64,000 nucleotides of DNA from Nitrospirota bacterium (GTDB lineage Bacteria > Nitrospirota > Thermodesulfovibrionia > Thermodesulfovibrionales > UBA6898), in the NCBI GenBank assembly GCA_016214855.1, contig JACRMT010000004.1, positions 62,001-126,000 of the forward strand, in the 5' to 3' direction. Each line of letters begins with the position of its first letter. Position 1 is the stretch's first letter. Below are positions 9,346-18,988 of this stretch, one piece after another. Below the pieces are notes generated by a model. It was not told where the DNA came from and ran no database searches. It saw only the letters and a list, made by a program, of their open reading frames with translations. Position numbers and translations under genes: made by a program.

Positions 9346-10250
9346 GCAGAAAGGTGATCGGAACAGGGGGAAAAAGCCTCATCCTCACGAATCTCGAAAA
9401 AGATCTTTATCCCGTATATGGCTTCACCAAGGCGCAGATCATAGATTACTACCGGAGGATCGCACCATTCATTCTGCCGCATATGAAAGACCGCGCCCTG
9501 ACCCTGAAGAGATATCCCGAGGGGGTATATAAAAACTTTTTTTTCGAAAAACGTTGTCCTGCCCACCGGCCGGACTGGGTACAGACAGCCGAGGTCCAGA
9601 GGGATGACAGGGAGGAGGCGATGACGGTATGCCTGGTCAACGATCTGGAGACGCTCATCTGGTCGCAGAACCTGGCATCGCTTGAACTCCATCTGCCCCT
9701 GCATAGAGCAGGCTTTCCTGAGACACCCGATGCGATCGTCTTTGATCTGGACCCCGGGGACCCCGCAGATGTCATGGACTGTGCGCGGGTGGCGCTGATC
9801 ATCCGGGACCTGCTCTCTAATCTGGGGCTGGCAAGCTTCGTGAAGACCTCGGGCAGAAAGGGCCTCCATGTGTACGTCCCCCTGAACCGGAAAAAGGCGA
9901 CCTATGAAGACACCAGAACGTTTTCAAAGGCTGTTGCGCTGATACTGCAGACCAACTATCCTGACCTTGTGACCGCAAAGATGGCAAAGAATTTCCGGAA
10001 GGCAAAGGTCCTTATCAACTGGTCCCAAAACGACTCCTCAAAGACCATGATCGGTGTTTATTCCCTAAGGGCAGGCGAAAGGCCGCTTGTTTCACTTCCT
10101 CTTGCATGGTCTGAGCTTGAGGTTTCAGCCGCGATTGGCGATCCTGAAAGATTGAAATTTCTGCCTTCAGATGCCATAAACAGGACCGAAAAAGAGGGTG
10201 ACCTTTTTCAAGAGGTTCGTACGAAGAAACAGGTCATTCCTTATCTCTGA
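9342..10250 (+). CDS. ligD: LigD polymerase (AEP primase-like) as a separate gene
   Basis: A 302-residue archaeo-eukaryotic primase-type polymerase that fills gaps during NHEJ. The family start LTNLEKDLYPVYGFTKAQIIDYY is near the N-terminus. The catalytic aspartates are D135 and D137 in the FDLDPGDP motif, followed by FVKTSGRKGLHVYVPL. In most bacteria this domain is fused to the ligase; here it is a stand-alone gene that starts with GTG overlapping ku copy 2 and ends one base before the ligase gene. That order suggests a coupled four-gene NHEJ translation unit. Confidence 0.93.
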   Translation: MSRKVIGTGGKSLILTNLEKDLYPVYGFTKAQIIDYYRRIAPFILPHMKDRALTLKRYPEGVYKNFFFEKRCPAHRPDWVQTAEVQRDDREEAMTVCLVNDLETLIWSQNLASLELHLPLHRAGFPETPDAIVFDLDPGDPADVMDCARVALIIRDLLSNLGLASFVKTSGRKGLHVYVPLNRKKATYEDTRTFSKAVALILQTNYPDLVTAKMAKNFRKAKVLINWSQNDSSKTMIGVYSLRAGERPLVSLPLAWSELEVSAAIGDPERLKFLPSDAINRTEKEGDLFQEVRTKKQVIPYL

Positions 10251-10251
10251 C

Positions 10252-11847
10252 ATGGGACTGAAGGATTACAGATCAAAGCGGGATTTTAAAAAAACTCCTG
10301 AACCGGACACGGTGACCCATGCCCTTCCGGGCGATCTTATTTTTGTTGTGCATAAACATGCGGCCCGGGCCCTCCATTATGATCTCAGGCTTGAACTCGA
10401 TGGGGTACTAAAAAGCTGGGCCGTACCCAAGGGGCCTTCACTCGACTCATCCGTCAGACGGCTTGCGGTGATGGTTGAAGATCATCCGTTTGAGTACAAA
10501 GACTTCGAGGGCATTATACCGGTGGGCAATTATGGCGCTGGAAGCGTCATCATCTGGGATAGGGGTTTCTATCACCACCCCTCTGCAAAAGACCGGAAGG
10601 AGAGCAGCCGGCTTCTTCGGGACGGGTTAAGAAAAGGAGATTTGAAGTTTGTCCTGGAGGGCGAAAAGCTCCGTGGGGAATTCGCACTGGTAAAGACGCG
10701 GCAGGGTGAGAATTCCTGGCTGCTTTTGAAAAAGAAAGACCGTTTCGGGACCAACGAAGAGATCCTCAGAGAGGACCGCTCTGTGGTCTCTGGCAGGACC
10801 ATCAAGGAGATTGCCGTAGCCGCTCCGAAAAAGACTTCTGATGAACAGAGCTCACGGATCAGCCTTCGCGCGGCTATAGAAGGTGGTGAACTGAGAGATG
10901 CCCCGCTAAGGCCGATGCCTCATGCAGTGCAGCCAATGCTTGCGACTACTGCCAAAGAGCCCTTTGACCATCCTGACTGGATATTTGAGGTGAAGTGGGA
11001 CGGGTACCGGGCCATAGCAGAGATCAGAGACGGCGATGTTGCGCTTTATTCCCGCAACCTGATTTCGCTGGACCGGAAATTTGGTCTTATCGTCAAAGCG
11101 CTCCAGACCTTCCGGGATGATGCTGTCCTTGACGGCGAGATCGTTGTGGTGGATGATCAGGGCCGGCCCGATTTCGAGATGCTGCAGGGGTACAAGAAAG
11201 CAGGGCGCGGACATCTGATCTACTATGTCTTTGACCTCCTGCATTTCCATGGTCATGATCTCACAGCCCTTCCGCTGCTCAGCAGAAAGAAGATTCTGAA
11301 GCAGGTGCTGCCGATTGCCCCGGAACTGCGGTTCAGCGAGCATGTAACGAAGGAAGGCAGACTGTTTTTCAAGGCTGCGAAAGAGAAGGGACTCGAGGGC
11401 ATCATGGCGAAAGATGCCGCAAGCGTTTACCGGACCAACATGAGGAGCAGGCAATGGCTGAAGATCAAGACGCGGCTTACCCAAGAGGCGGTGATAGCCG
11501 GATTCACAAAGCCCGCAGGAAGTCGAAAATATTTTGGCTCCCTTGTCCTGGGCGTTTTCGAGGGGGATGAGTTGAATTACATCGGTCATTCCGGCGGCGG
11601 TTTCCCGATGAAGGTTTTAAAGAACATCAGCGAACAACTGGAGCCTCTGATCCAGACAGAATGCCCCTTTCGGGTCACTCCTGAGACGGTTGCGCCGGTC
11701 ATCTGGGTGAGACCGCAGCTGGTCTGCGAGGTTGCTTTCCAGGGCTGGACCGGTGAAGGACTTATGAGGCAGCCCACTTTTTTGCGGCTTCGGGGGGACA
11801 AAGTCGCTCACGACGTGGCGAAGGAAACAACTCAGCCCCATCCCTGA
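10252..11847 (+). CDS. ligD: LigD phosphoesterase-ATP-dependent DNA ligase
   Basis: A 531-residue two-domain protein. Residues 20-150 form the LigD 3'-phosphoesterase domain, with the signature HKHAARALHYDLR (metal ligands likely H36, H42, D44). From about residue 225 comes the ATP-dependent ligase, with the adenylation lysine K248 in EVKWDGYRA, then an OB-fold C-terminus (EVAFQGWTGEGLMRQPTFLRL). ATG 10252 is chosen over an in-frame GTG-like start at 10198 that would overlap the polymerase gene. Together with the previous gene it reconstitutes a full LigD in two polypeptides. Confidence 0.94.
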   Translation: MGLKDYRSKRDFKKTPEPDTVTHALPGDLIFVVHKHAARALHYDLRLELDGVLKSWAVPKGPSLDSSVRRLAVMVEDHPFEYKDFEGIIPVGNYGAGSVIIWDRGFYHHPSAKDRKESSRLLRDGLRKGDLKFVLEGEKLRGEFALVKTRQGENSWLLLKKKDRFGTNEEILREDRSVVSGRTIKEIAVAAPKKTSDEQSSRISLRAAIEGGELRDAPLRPMPHAVQPMLATTAKEPFDHPDWIFEVKWDGYRAIAEIRDGDVALYSRNLISLDRKFGLIVKALQTFRDDAVLDGEIVVVDDQGRPDFEMLQGYKKAGRGHLIYYVFDLLHFHGHDLTALPLLSRKKILKQVLPIAPELRFSEHVTKEGRLFFKAAKEKGLEGIMAKDAASVYRTNMRSRQWLKIKTRLTQEAVIAGFTKPAGSRKYFGSLVLGVFEGDELNYIGHSGGGFPMKVLKNISEQLEPLIQTECPFRVTPETVAPVIWVRPQLVCEVAFQGWTGEGLMRQPTFLRLRGDKVAHDVAKETTQPHP

Positions 11848-11931
11848 CACAGGGTCGTTGAGAGTAACCCCGGCAAAGGAGACTGGAGCATAACGATTAC
11901 GCAGGCCTTAGATGTAATCAGATATGCCTTC

Positions 11932-11959
11932 GAAAGACATGCAAAATAACATGTCTTTC
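11932..11959. terminator. Hairpin between convergent ligD and 11988-12428 gene
   Basis: A perfect 10-bp stem (GAAAGACATG and its complement) with an 8-base A-rich loop. It lies between the two convergent stop codons. There is no strong T-run, so it may be a weak bidirectional terminator. Confidence 0.5.
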
Positions 11960-11987
11960 CTATTTAAAATCAGTATGTTAATAACTA

Positions 11988-12428
11988 TTATTCAAAGTGT
12001 TTCATAATGTCTGATTTGTCGGTCTTCGTCAAATTGAACATAATGTTCTTGTCGAGCTTTGCCTTTACCGCAGCATCAAGATGATCAAGGATCTGGCTGT
12101 TGATCATCTTGCTTGCCGCAAGATACCACCTGGGCGATCCCTCTTTTTTGATGATCGCGTTTATGTCATTCGAAATAAGCTTTGCAGCCTTTTTTTCCAT
12201 TTCAAGTTCTATATTGTGGGGCTCTCCGTATCCCTTTGCCGCCCCGTTCTTCCCGCCTCCCATAGCGAAACGACCGGATGTATCACTCAGTTTGTCGCTC
12301 AACTTGCCATGGGCCTCGATCGAATCATAGCTTTCGATAAGCTGGATTTTGGGGCTTTCATGGTCCTGTTTGGTTACCTTGTACGCCTTGAAATGTCCCA
12401 GATCAACAGCGATGATGACTTTATTCAT
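11988..12428 (-). CDS. Host-attachment-protein-like small protein
   Basis: A 146-residue cytoplasmic protein resembling the family called host attachment proteins (PF10116, related to an eRF1-like fold). The support is the N-terminal IIAVDLGHFKAYKV strand, a central glycine-rich loop (GRFAMGGGKNGAAKG), a basic helix with KAAKLI, and the ending DKNIMFNLTKTDKSDIMKHF, which resembles the family's usual terminal motif. A strong AAAAAAGGAGGAACAATC ribosome site precedes ATG 12428. The name comes from plant-associated members; its role here is unknown. Confidence 0.6.
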   Translation of the reverse strand: MNKVIIAVDLGHFKAYKVTKQDHESPKIQLIESYDSIEAHGKLSDKLSDTSGRFAMGGGKNGAAKGYGEPHNIELEMEKKAAKLISNDINAIIKKEGSPRWYLAASKMINSQILDHLDAAVKAKLDKNIMFNLTKTDKSDIMKHFE

Positions 12429-12452
12429 GATTGTTCCTCCTTTTTTACTTAT

Positions 12453-12480
12453 AGTATAGCAGTATCCTGCAGAGACGCAA
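12453..12480 (-). promoter_or_regulatory. Sigma70 promoter for the 11988-12428 gene
   Basis: Read on the minus strand: TTGCGT, a 16-base spacer, TATACT. It is about 25 bases upstream of the start codon, just before the AAGGAGG ribosome site. Confidence 0.6.
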
Positions 12481-12562
12481 AGATGAAAATCAGATCGTCA
12501 AACTAAGTAGCAATGTCAGGCATACCTGCTGTCTTATTTTTTTAGCATGCAGAAACCTGTGC

Positions 12563-12568
12563 TATTAT
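12563..12568 (+). promoter_or_regulatory. Extended -10 box immediately before tadA
   Basis: TGC-TATTAT ends exactly 6 bases before the tadA ATG and there is no Shine-Dalgarno sequence. Transcription starting 6-8 bases past the box would begin at or next to the start codon, so the mRNA may be leaderless. Confidence 0.45.
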
Positions 12569-12574
12569 TACCCA

Positions 12575-13027
12575 ATGCAGAGTGATGATCTCACGTATAT
12601 GAGAATGGCCCTTGAAGAGGCGGTTCATGCATTTGATAAGGGAGAGGTGCCTGTCGGCGCGCTCGTCATACGCGGGGGGGAGATCATCGGCCGGGCGCAT
12701 AATCTGAGAGAAACGACCAGGGACCCTTCTGCGCATGCGGAGATCCTTGCTCTCCGTGCAGCAACCGGCGTATCAGACTCCTGGCGTCTTCTTAACGCTA
12801 CCCTGTACGTCACAAAAGAACCCTGCATCATGTGTTCGGGCGCGATCATTAATGCACGGATCTCCCGCCTTGTCTATGGCTGTAAAGACGGCAAAGCGGG
12901 CGGCGTGGACAGTGTATATCACCTTTTGACCGACGACCGGCTCAATCATCAGGTTGAGGTCGTTTCAGGAGTTCTCGAGACCGAATCCGCCGCATTGCTT
13001 CAGCGTTTTTTTAAAGACCGCAGGTAG
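12575..13027 (+). CDS. tadA: tRNA-specific adenosine deaminase
   Basis: Converts A34 to inosine in tRNA-Arg(ACG). The 150-residue length is normal. The cytidine-deaminase zinc motif is complete: HAE in [10 protein letters not shown] and PCIMCSGA with two zinc cysteines. The downstream [16 protein letters not shown] segment is typical of TadA rather than of guanine or cytosine deaminases. The ATG has no ribosome-binding site, but an extended -10 box ends 6 bases upstream. Confidence 0.95.
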   Translation: MQSDDLTYMRMALEEAVHAFDKGEVPVGALVIRGGEIIGRAHNLRETTRDPSAHAEILALRAATGVSDSWRLLNATLYVTKEPCIMCSGAIINARISRLVYGCKDGKAGGVDSVYHLLTDDRLNHQVEVVSGVLETESAALLQRFFKDRR

Positions 13028-13068
13028 TTTTCTTCGCTTCGCCTTCTCGTGATACAATAAGCACGACT

Positions 13069-14784
13069 ATGGAACAACCCGCCAAAAGCGAAATAGAGAT
13101 CATCTTTGACGCTGCCTCTGACGGCATGATAGCGGTGAAGAGTGACGGTCTGGTCACCCTGTTCAACAAGGCTGCCGAAAGGATAACCGGCCTCAGCGCA
13201 CAGGACATTATCGGCAGGCCGGCGGTCGATGTGATACCGAACACCCGCCTTCATATCGTGCTTGCCGAAGGCATGGCGGAGATCGGGCAGGAGCAGAACC
13301 TGGGCAATACGGTGATCATTACGAACAGAGTTCCGGTGCGCGATGCCGATGGCAGTGTGCGGGGAGCGGTCGCGGTCTTCCGCGATATTACCGAGATAAA
13401 GAAGCTTTCGACCACGATAAGCGATCTCTGGAATGTGCGGAGTCTGCTCGAGGCGGTTCTTGACTCGACATCAGATGCGATCTCCGTTGCTGACGGGAGC
13501 GGGAACAATATCATCGTTAATCCTGCATATACCCGTATAACCGGGCTTCCGCCTGAAGCGGTGATCGGCAAGCATGCGACCGTCGATATTGCCGAGGGTG
13601 AGAGCATGCATATGCAGGTGCTCAAGACCGGAAAGCCTGTGAAGAATGTTCATATGCGGGTCGGACCGGCAAAAAAAGAAGTCATCGTCAATGTCGCGCC
13701 GGTCTATATCGACGGGGAGATCCGGGGCAGTGTTGGCGTTATCCGGGATATTTCAGAGGTCATCGCCCTTACGGAAGAGCTTGCCCATGCAAAAAAACTG
13801 ATACGGCAGCTGAAGGCGCGGTACACCTGGGACGATATTATCGGTAAGAGCCCGGCCATTGAACTGGCAAAGGAACAGGCAAAAAGGGCGGCAGAGACTC
13901 CTGCTACCGTGCTTCTGCGGGGAGAGAGCGGCACAGGCAAGGAACTTTTCGCCCATGCGATCCATAATGCAAGCAGCAGAAGGAAAGGGCAGTTCGTCCG
14001 TATCAACTGCGCAGCCCTGTCTGAGAACCTTCTCGAAAGTGAGCTCTTCGGGTATGAAGAGGGCGCATTCACCGGCGCAATAAAGGGCGGGAAGCGGGGC
14101 CTGTTCGAAGAGGCGAGCAGAGGAACGATATTCCTCGATGAGATCGGCGAGATAAGTCTTGCGCTCCAGAAAAAGCTGCTCCGGGTTCTGCAGGAAAAAG
14201 AGGTGACAAGGGTCGGCAGTGCAGTTCCCCTGCCGATCGATCTTCGCGTCATTGCAGCAACAAATGCCAATCTTGAGCTGAACGTAAAAGATGGCAGCTT
14301 CCGGGAAGACCTCTATTATCGCCTGAACGTTCTTCCGATACAGATCCCCCCGCTCAGGGAAATTAAGGCAGATATCCCTGTGCTGGCAGAACATATTATA
14401 TTCAAGCTGAACCAGAGCTATGGAAGAGAAGTGCAGACGATCTCTGACGATGCGATGGAAGTCCTCCTGAGCTATAACTGGCCGGGAAACGTGCGGGAAC
14501 TCGAAAATGTGATCGGCAGGGCGATGATCAACATGAGACTGAACGAAAAGGTGATCGAGAGCGAACATCTTCCGCTGCTCGGCTGTGAGAAGATCAATCA
14601 GGCCTTCTTTACTGCGGAGCAGGGCAGTCTGAGGACCCTCGATCAGGCGGTCTCTGCAGCAGAAAGAACTGCCATCATACGGGCATTATCAGAGGCCGGG
14701 GGCAGCCGTCAGAAGGCTGCTGTACTGCTTGATACAGCCCTCAGAAATCTCTACTACAAAATAAAGAAGTACGGCCTCGGCTGA
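13069..14784 (+). CDS. PAS-PAS sigma54-dependent transcriptional activator
   Basis: A 571-residue enhancer-binding protein. Two PAS sensor domains (about 8-110 and 125-235) precede the AAA+ domain. Walker A is GESGTGKE (285-292), the sigma54-contact loop GAFTGA is at 332-337 and Walker B is [10 protein letters not shown] (352-361). A Fis-type helix-turn-helix occupies the last 45 residues. There is no receiver domain, so it senses a ligand or redox state directly. The only clear -24/-12 promoter I find is upstream of prpB, two genes downstream, making the propionate operon a plausible target. That link is inference; the domain order differs from classical PrpR. Confidence 0.93.
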   Translation: MEQPAKSEIEIIFDAASDGMIAVKSDGLVTLFNKAAERITGLSAQDIIGRPAVDVIPNTRLHIVLAEGMAEIGQEQNLGNTVIITNRVPVRDADGSVRGAVAVFRDITEIKKLSTTISDLWNVRSLLEAVLDSTSDAISVADGSGNNIIVNPAYTRITGLPPEAVIGKHATVDIAEGESMHMQVLKTGKPVKNVHMRVGPAKKEVIVNVAPVYIDGEIRGSVGVIRDISEVIALTEELAHAKKLIRQLKARYTWDDIIGKSPAIELAKEQAKRAAETPATVLLRGESGTGKELFAHAIHNASSRRKGQFVRINCAALSENLLESELFGYEEGAFTGAIKGGKRGLFEEASRGTIFLDEIGEISLALQKKLLRVLQEKEVTRVGSAVPLPIDLRVIAATNANLELNVKDGSFREDLYYRLNVLPIQIPPLREIKADIPVLAEHIIFKLNQSYGREVQTISDDAMEVLLSYNWPGNVRELENVIGRAMINMRLNEKVIESEHLPLLGCEKINQAFFTAEQGSLRTLDQAVSAAERTAIIRALSEAGGSRQKAAVLLDTALRNLYYKIKKYGLG

Positions 14785-14958
14785 CCGCTTCAGATACGGC
14801 TCTGAACTCTTGCCGGATCTTCTCCGTCGCTAATGTATTGCCACCCCCATTGCCGGATTTAAGATGCCCGGTTGATTCAGAAGATACACATTGACCTATC
14901 AGCCAAAAAGTGCTATTTGTAATTATAGGGAATCTTAAAGCTTAAGGATTGGGTGGTC

Positions 14959-17802
14959 ATGAAGCCTGTACCGGTCATAGCTGTCCTTGCGATCATTGCC
15001 GTATTAGCCCTGCCGGTATATATTGTGCTCGTTATTTCACCTGCGGTCACAGGCCTTATTGAGAAGAACGCCCAGGAGGAGGCACTCAGTGTTGCCTCTC
15101 ATCTTGCTTCCATGCTTCTCCGGGACAATGTTACGCCTGGCCGCGGTTTTTTCCCGGACGACTTCCCTGCCGAAGTGGAAAAGATACGAAAAGATTTCAA
15201 GATCATGAGGGTTAAGGTCTATTCAGCTGCCGGTGAGGTTATCTACGCCACAGACCCCGCGTACCTTGGCCGCATAAACAGCGAGGACTTCTTCAGAAAT
15301 ACGGTGGCCAGGGGAAAGGTCTATGTCAAAATAGCGAGACAGCAGGCGATCACGCTTGAAGGCGAGACATCCGGGATCGATGTGGCAGAGACCTACGTGC
15401 CGCTTATGAAAGCAGGTGTTTTCAGCGGGGCCTTTGAGATCTATTATGATGTTTCAGGCAGGATCAGCAATCTCAAAAGGGTCATGTCTCAGGCGTATGC
15501 AGTCCTCTTTGCGGTAGTGGCAGGACTCCTCGGGCTTATAGGGGCCGCACTGGGCAGTGCGGTAAGGAACCTGCGGGAACGGGATATGGCAAGGCGGGAG
15601 TGGGAGAATACCTTTAACGCAGTGACTGATCCTATCATGATACTCGATCCTCAGTTCCGCATGCGCAGGATAAACAGGGCGATGGGTGAATGGCTTGGCA
15701 TAGCGCCGGATAAGGCTGTCGGACTGACCTGTTACCGGCATGTCCACTGCACTGAAGAGCCGATCCCCGAATGTCCTCACAGTCAGCTGCTGAGGGATCA
15801 TAATGTCCATACAGAGGAGGTCTATGAGGCACGTACCGACACTCACCACGCGGTTACGGTATTTCCGATCTTCGGTGCGAAAGGCGAGCTGTCCGCATCG
15901 GTGCACTATGCAAAGGATATAACCCAGCGCAAAAAGGCAGAGAAGGAACTGCACGATGCCGAGGCCAAATACCGCATTGTAGCGGACAATGCCTATGCCT
16001 GGGAGTTCTGGATGGCTCCTGATGGCAGCTATATCTATACATCGCCGTCGTGCAGAAGGATAACCGGGTACCTGCCGGAAGAATTTGCTTCTGATCCGGC
16101 GCTGTTGCTGAACATCGTGCACCCTGAAGACCGGGAGCGTGTGGCAGAGCATCAGAGATTGGCCCAGAAGCAGGCGACTGCCGGCGAGATCCAGTTCCGC
16201 ATTGTCAGCCGTGACGGGGCTGTTCGCTGGATGTCCCACGTCTGCCAGCCGATATGCGATGAGCAGGGCAGGCACCTCGGTGTGCGCGGAAGCAATTACG
16301 ATATTTCGAAACGGAAAGAGGCAGAGGCCGCCCTGCGGGACCGCGAGAAACTGCTGAGGACGATTGTTGAGTCAGAACCCGAGTGTGTAAAGCTTCTGTC
16401 CCGCGACGGAGAGCTCATCATGATGAATCCGGCCGGACTTGCGATGCTGGACGCGGAATCCCTCGATGCGGTAAAAGGGCATAGTATAGCTGCGCTGGTC
16501 AATGCTGAGTTCCGTGAACCCTTCAGGCGGCTGACAGAGGAAGTATTCCAGGGACGAAGCGGAAAGCTGCAATTCATCGCGACCGGATTCAAGGGGCGGC
16601 AACTCTGGCTCGATACGCATGCAGTGCCGCTCCGCAACGAAGACGACGAGATCATCGCGCTTTTAGGCATAACGCGGGATATCACGGATCGAAAGCGGGA
16701 TGAGGAGTCACTTGAGCGGCAACTGAAGTTCATGACCGCACTGAGTGATATCGGGATGGCTATCAGCTCAAGTCTGGACATGAGGGGGACCCTCAACATT
16801 CTGCTTGACCGGCTGACCTCGCAATTAAGGGTCGATGCGGCGGATGTCATGCTGCTCGATCAGGACACGCTCTATCTCAGCTGTGCAGCAGCTCTTGGCT
16901 TCAAGACACCGGCCATCCGCAAGATAAGCCCCCGCTTAGGCATGGGGCATGCGGGTCGGGCTGCTATGGAGCGGCGGACGCTTATCATCACCGATCTCGG
17001 CGACACGCTCACGCATTCACTCAGGGATGAGGGGTTCAAATCTTATATTGGGGTTCCGCTGATATCTCAGGGCAAGATCAAAGGTGTCCTTGAGATATTC
17101 CAGAGGGAGCGTTTTGATCCGACGAATGAATGGCTGGGTTATCTGGAACTTATTTCAGCCCAGGCAGCGATAGCCATTGATAATGCTTCCATGTATGACA
17201 GTCTGCAGCGCTCGAACATGGAGCTTACCCTCTCGTATGACGCAACGCTGGAGGGATGGGGACGCACCCTTGAGTTCAGGGACGAAGATACCATGGGGCA
17301 TACTGCACGGGTAGCCGACATGACCGTGCGTTTTGCCCGGAAGATGGGTCTTGATGAGCGGGAGATCGTGCATGTAAGGCGGGGGGCGCTCCTCCACGAT
17401 ATCGGCAAGATAGGCATTTCCGATGCAATATTGCTCAAACCCGGCAGGCTGAGCGATGATGAACGGGTCATTATGCAGCGGCATCCTGATTATGCGTACC
17501 GCCTTCTGTCTCCGATCCCGTTTCTCCGACCTTCACTCGACATCCCTTACTGTCACCACGAAAAATGGGACGGTACAGGATACCCAAGGGGCCTAAAGGG
17601 CGTGCAGATCCCGCTTTCTGCCCGCATATTCTCGGTTGTGGACGTCTGGGACGCGCTTCTCTCGGCCCGCCCTTACCGCGAGGCCTGGTCCCTTTCGAGG
17701 GTGAGGGAATATATTCAGTTGAGGGCTGATACAGAGTTTGACCCTGCTGTGGTCGACTGTTTTCTGAAGATCCTCGATGAGGAAGAGTCTGGCGAAACTT
17801 AG
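14959..17802 (+). CDS. Membrane PAS/GAF sensor with HD-GYP c-di-GMP phosphodiesterase
   Basis: A 947-residue membrane protein. TM1 is at about 5-27, an extracytoplasmic sensor region of about 150 residues follows, and TM2 is near 180-200. Then come three PAS domains (about 215-330, 340-455, 465-580), a GAF domain (about 605-745) and a C-terminal HD-GYP domain. The catalytic motifs are intact: LLHDIGKIGISD and HHEKWDGTGYP, predicting c-di-GMP hydrolysis. ATG 14959 has AAGGA at a good distance; the in-frame GTG 14953 is too close to it. The gene lies between the sigma54 activator and the prp operon. Confidence 0.92.
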   Translation: MKPVPVIAVLAIIAVLALPVYIVLVISPAVTGLIEKNAQEEALSVASHLASMLLRDNVTPGRGFFPDDFPAEVEKIRKDFKIMRVKVYSAAGEVIYATDPAYLGRINSEDFFRNTVARGKVYVKIARQQAITLEGETSGIDVAETYVPLMKAGVFSGAFEIYYDVSGRISNLKRVMSQAYAVLFAVVAGLLGLIGAALGSAVRNLRERDMARREWENTFNAVTDPIMILDPQFRMRRINRAMGEWLGIAPDKAVGLTCYRHVHCTEEPIPECPHSQLLRDHNVHTEEVYEARTDTHHAVTVFPIFGAKGELSASVHYAKDITQRKKAEKELHDAEAKYRIVADNAYAWEFWMAPDGSYIYTSPSCRRITGYLPEEFASDPALLLNIVHPEDRERVAEHQRLAQKQATAGEIQFRIVSRDGAVRWMSHVCQPICDEQGRHLGVRGSNYDISKRKEAEAALRDREKLLRTIVESEPECVKLLSRDGELIMMNPAGLAMLDAESLDAVKGHSIAALVNAEFREPFRRLTEEVFQGRSGKLQFIATGFKGRQLWLDTHAVPLRNEDDEIIALLGITRDITDRKRDEESLERQLKFMTALSDIGMAISSSLDMRGTLNILLDRLTSQLRVDAADVMLLDQDTLYLSCAAALGFKTPAIRKISPRLGMGHAGRAAMERRTLIITDLGDTLTHSLRDEGFKSYIGVPLISQGKIKGVLEIFQRERFDPTNEWLGYLELISAQAAIAIDNASMYDSLQRSNMELTLSYDATLEGWGRTLEFRDEDTMGHTARVADMTVRFARKMGLDEREIVHVRRGALLHDIGKIGISDAILLKPGRLSDDERVIMQRHPDYAYRLLSPIPFLRPSLDIPYCHHEKWDGTGYPRGLKGVQIPLSARIFSVVDVWDALLSARPYREAWSLSRVREYIQLRADTEFDPAVVDCFLKILDEEESGET

Positions 17803-17825
17803 TTGTCGTGGCAATATGGCATGAT

Positions 17826-17870
17826 ATTGCATGCAATAAACTGCAATAAAGCAAAATATTGCAGTTTATT
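17826..17870. promoter_or_regulatory. Overlapping palindrome and inverted repeat upstream of prpB (candidate enhancer)
   Basis: ATTGCATGCAAT at 17826-17837 is a perfect palindrome. Overlapping it, AATAAACTGCAATA (17835-17848) is exactly repeated inverted at 17857-17870 after an 8-base spacer. The centre lies about 110-135 bases upstream of the -24/-12 promoter, the usual position for a sigma54 activator site. The AT-rich stem makes it a poor intrinsic terminator for the preceding gene, though that role is not excluded. Confidence 0.55.
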
Positions 17871-17962
17871 GATTTGGTGAATTCATTTGCCCTATTAATA
17901 AAATAAAATAATAACAGGCAGTTATTGTATTTTGCTGTATATCTTTCTTGAAATACATATTA

Positions 17963-17978
17963 TGGAATAAAGATTGCA
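17963..17978 (+). promoter_or_regulatory. Sigma54 (-24/-12) promoter of the prp operon
   Basis: TGGAATAAAGATTGCA matches the sigma54 consensus TGGCAC-N5-TTGCA with the mandatory 10-base interval between GG and GC. The predicted start is about 12 bases downstream, giving a leader of about 110 bases to the prpB ATG. Confidence 0.6.
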
Positions 17979-18097
17979 ATCATCATTGTGATACAGAATT
18001 GCATTGATGAACCAGGTTTTTTCTCATAGAATGGAATAACATTCCTCTTGTGCGATATTTTTGAGGAGTGATCACTATGTTTACGGAGGAATGTTCA

Positions 18098-18988
18098 ATG
18101 TCAAGACCGGCATCACAGGGCGCAAAGTTCAGGGCAGCGGTTGAAGAGGAGAGGCCGCTTCAGGTTGTCGGGGCGGTCAACGCCTATGCAGCCCGTCTGG
18201 CAGAGCGAACAGGATTTAAGGCTCTTTATCTGTCCGGCGGCGGTGTAGCTGCCAGTTCTCTTGGTGTCCCTGATCTCGGCATCAGTACCATGGATGATGT
18301 GCTTACCGACCTCCGCCGTATTACTGATATTTCTGATCTGCCGGTCCTTGTGGATATCGATACCGGATGGGGCGGTGCCTTCAATATCGGCCGAACAATC
18401 CGTTCCATGATCAAATGCGGAGCTGCTGCAGTTCACATCGAGGACCAGGTCCAGGCAAAACGCTGCGGACACCGGCCAGGCAAGGCGATTGTGAGCAGGG
18501 ACGAGATGGTGGATCGCATCAAGGCCGCGGTCGATGCGAAGACCGATCCTGATTTCGTGATCATGGCGAGGACTGACGCCCTTGCGGTCGAGGGTCTTCA
18601 GTCAGCGATAGACCGGGCCTGCGCATGTGTGGAAGCGGGAGCAGATATGATCTTTCCCGAGGCAATGACAGAACTCGCGATGTATAAGGAGTTCGTAAAG
18701 GCCGTGAAAGTTCCGGTCCTGGCGAATATCACCGAGTTCGGCTCCACCGGGCTCTACACGGTTGAGGAACTGCGTAAGGCTGATGTTTCCCTTGTGCTCT
18801 ATCCGCTTTCGGCTTTCAGGGCAATGAGCAGGGCAGCGCTTTCCGTGTACGATGCGATCCGCCGGGACGGAACACAGAAGAGCACATTACCGATCATGCA
18901 GACACGCGAAGAATTATATGATTATCTCGACTACCATTCGTTTGAGCAGAAGCTTGATAAAATATTTTCCCGGGAGGAGAAGCAATGA
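18098..18988 (+). CDS. prpB: 2-methylisocitrate lyase
   Basis: Last step of the methylcitrate cycle: splits 2-methylisocitrate into pyruvate and succinate. From ATG 18098 the protein has 296 residues, the usual PrpB length. The catalytic loop reads [13 protein letters not shown], the metal-binding region [11 protein letters not shown], and the substrate loop [21 protein letters not shown] lies 8 bases before this ATG; in-frame alternatives at 18068 (GTG) and 18077 (ATG) would add 10 or 7 residues. It leads an operon behind a sigma54-type promoter and overlaps prpC by ATGA. Confidence 0.95.
   Translation: MSRPASQGAKFRAAVEEERPLQVVGAVNAYAARLAERTGFKALYLSGGGVAASSLGVPDLGISTMDDVLTDLRRITDISDLPVLVDIDTGWGGAFNIGRTIRSMIKCGAAAVHIEDQVQAKRCGHRPGKAIVSRDEMVDRIKAAVDAKTDPDFVIMARTDALAVEGLQSAIDRACACVEAGADMIFPEAMTELAMYKEFVKAVKVPVLANITEFGSTGLYTVEELRKADVSLVLYPLSAFRAMSRAALSVYDAIRRDGTQKSTLPIMQTREELYDYLDYHSFEQKLDKIFSREEKQ

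Noticed and set aside
12081-12506. Plus-strand 141-codon open frame opposite the host-attachment-like gene
   Set aside because: It lies antisense to a gene with a good promoter and ribosome site, and its translation shows no family features.
17813-17837. A second -24/-12-like site, TGGCATGATATTGCA
   Set aside because: The GG to GC interval is 9 rather than 10 bases, which sigma54 does not tolerate; TGGAATAAAGATTGCA at 17963 fits instead.
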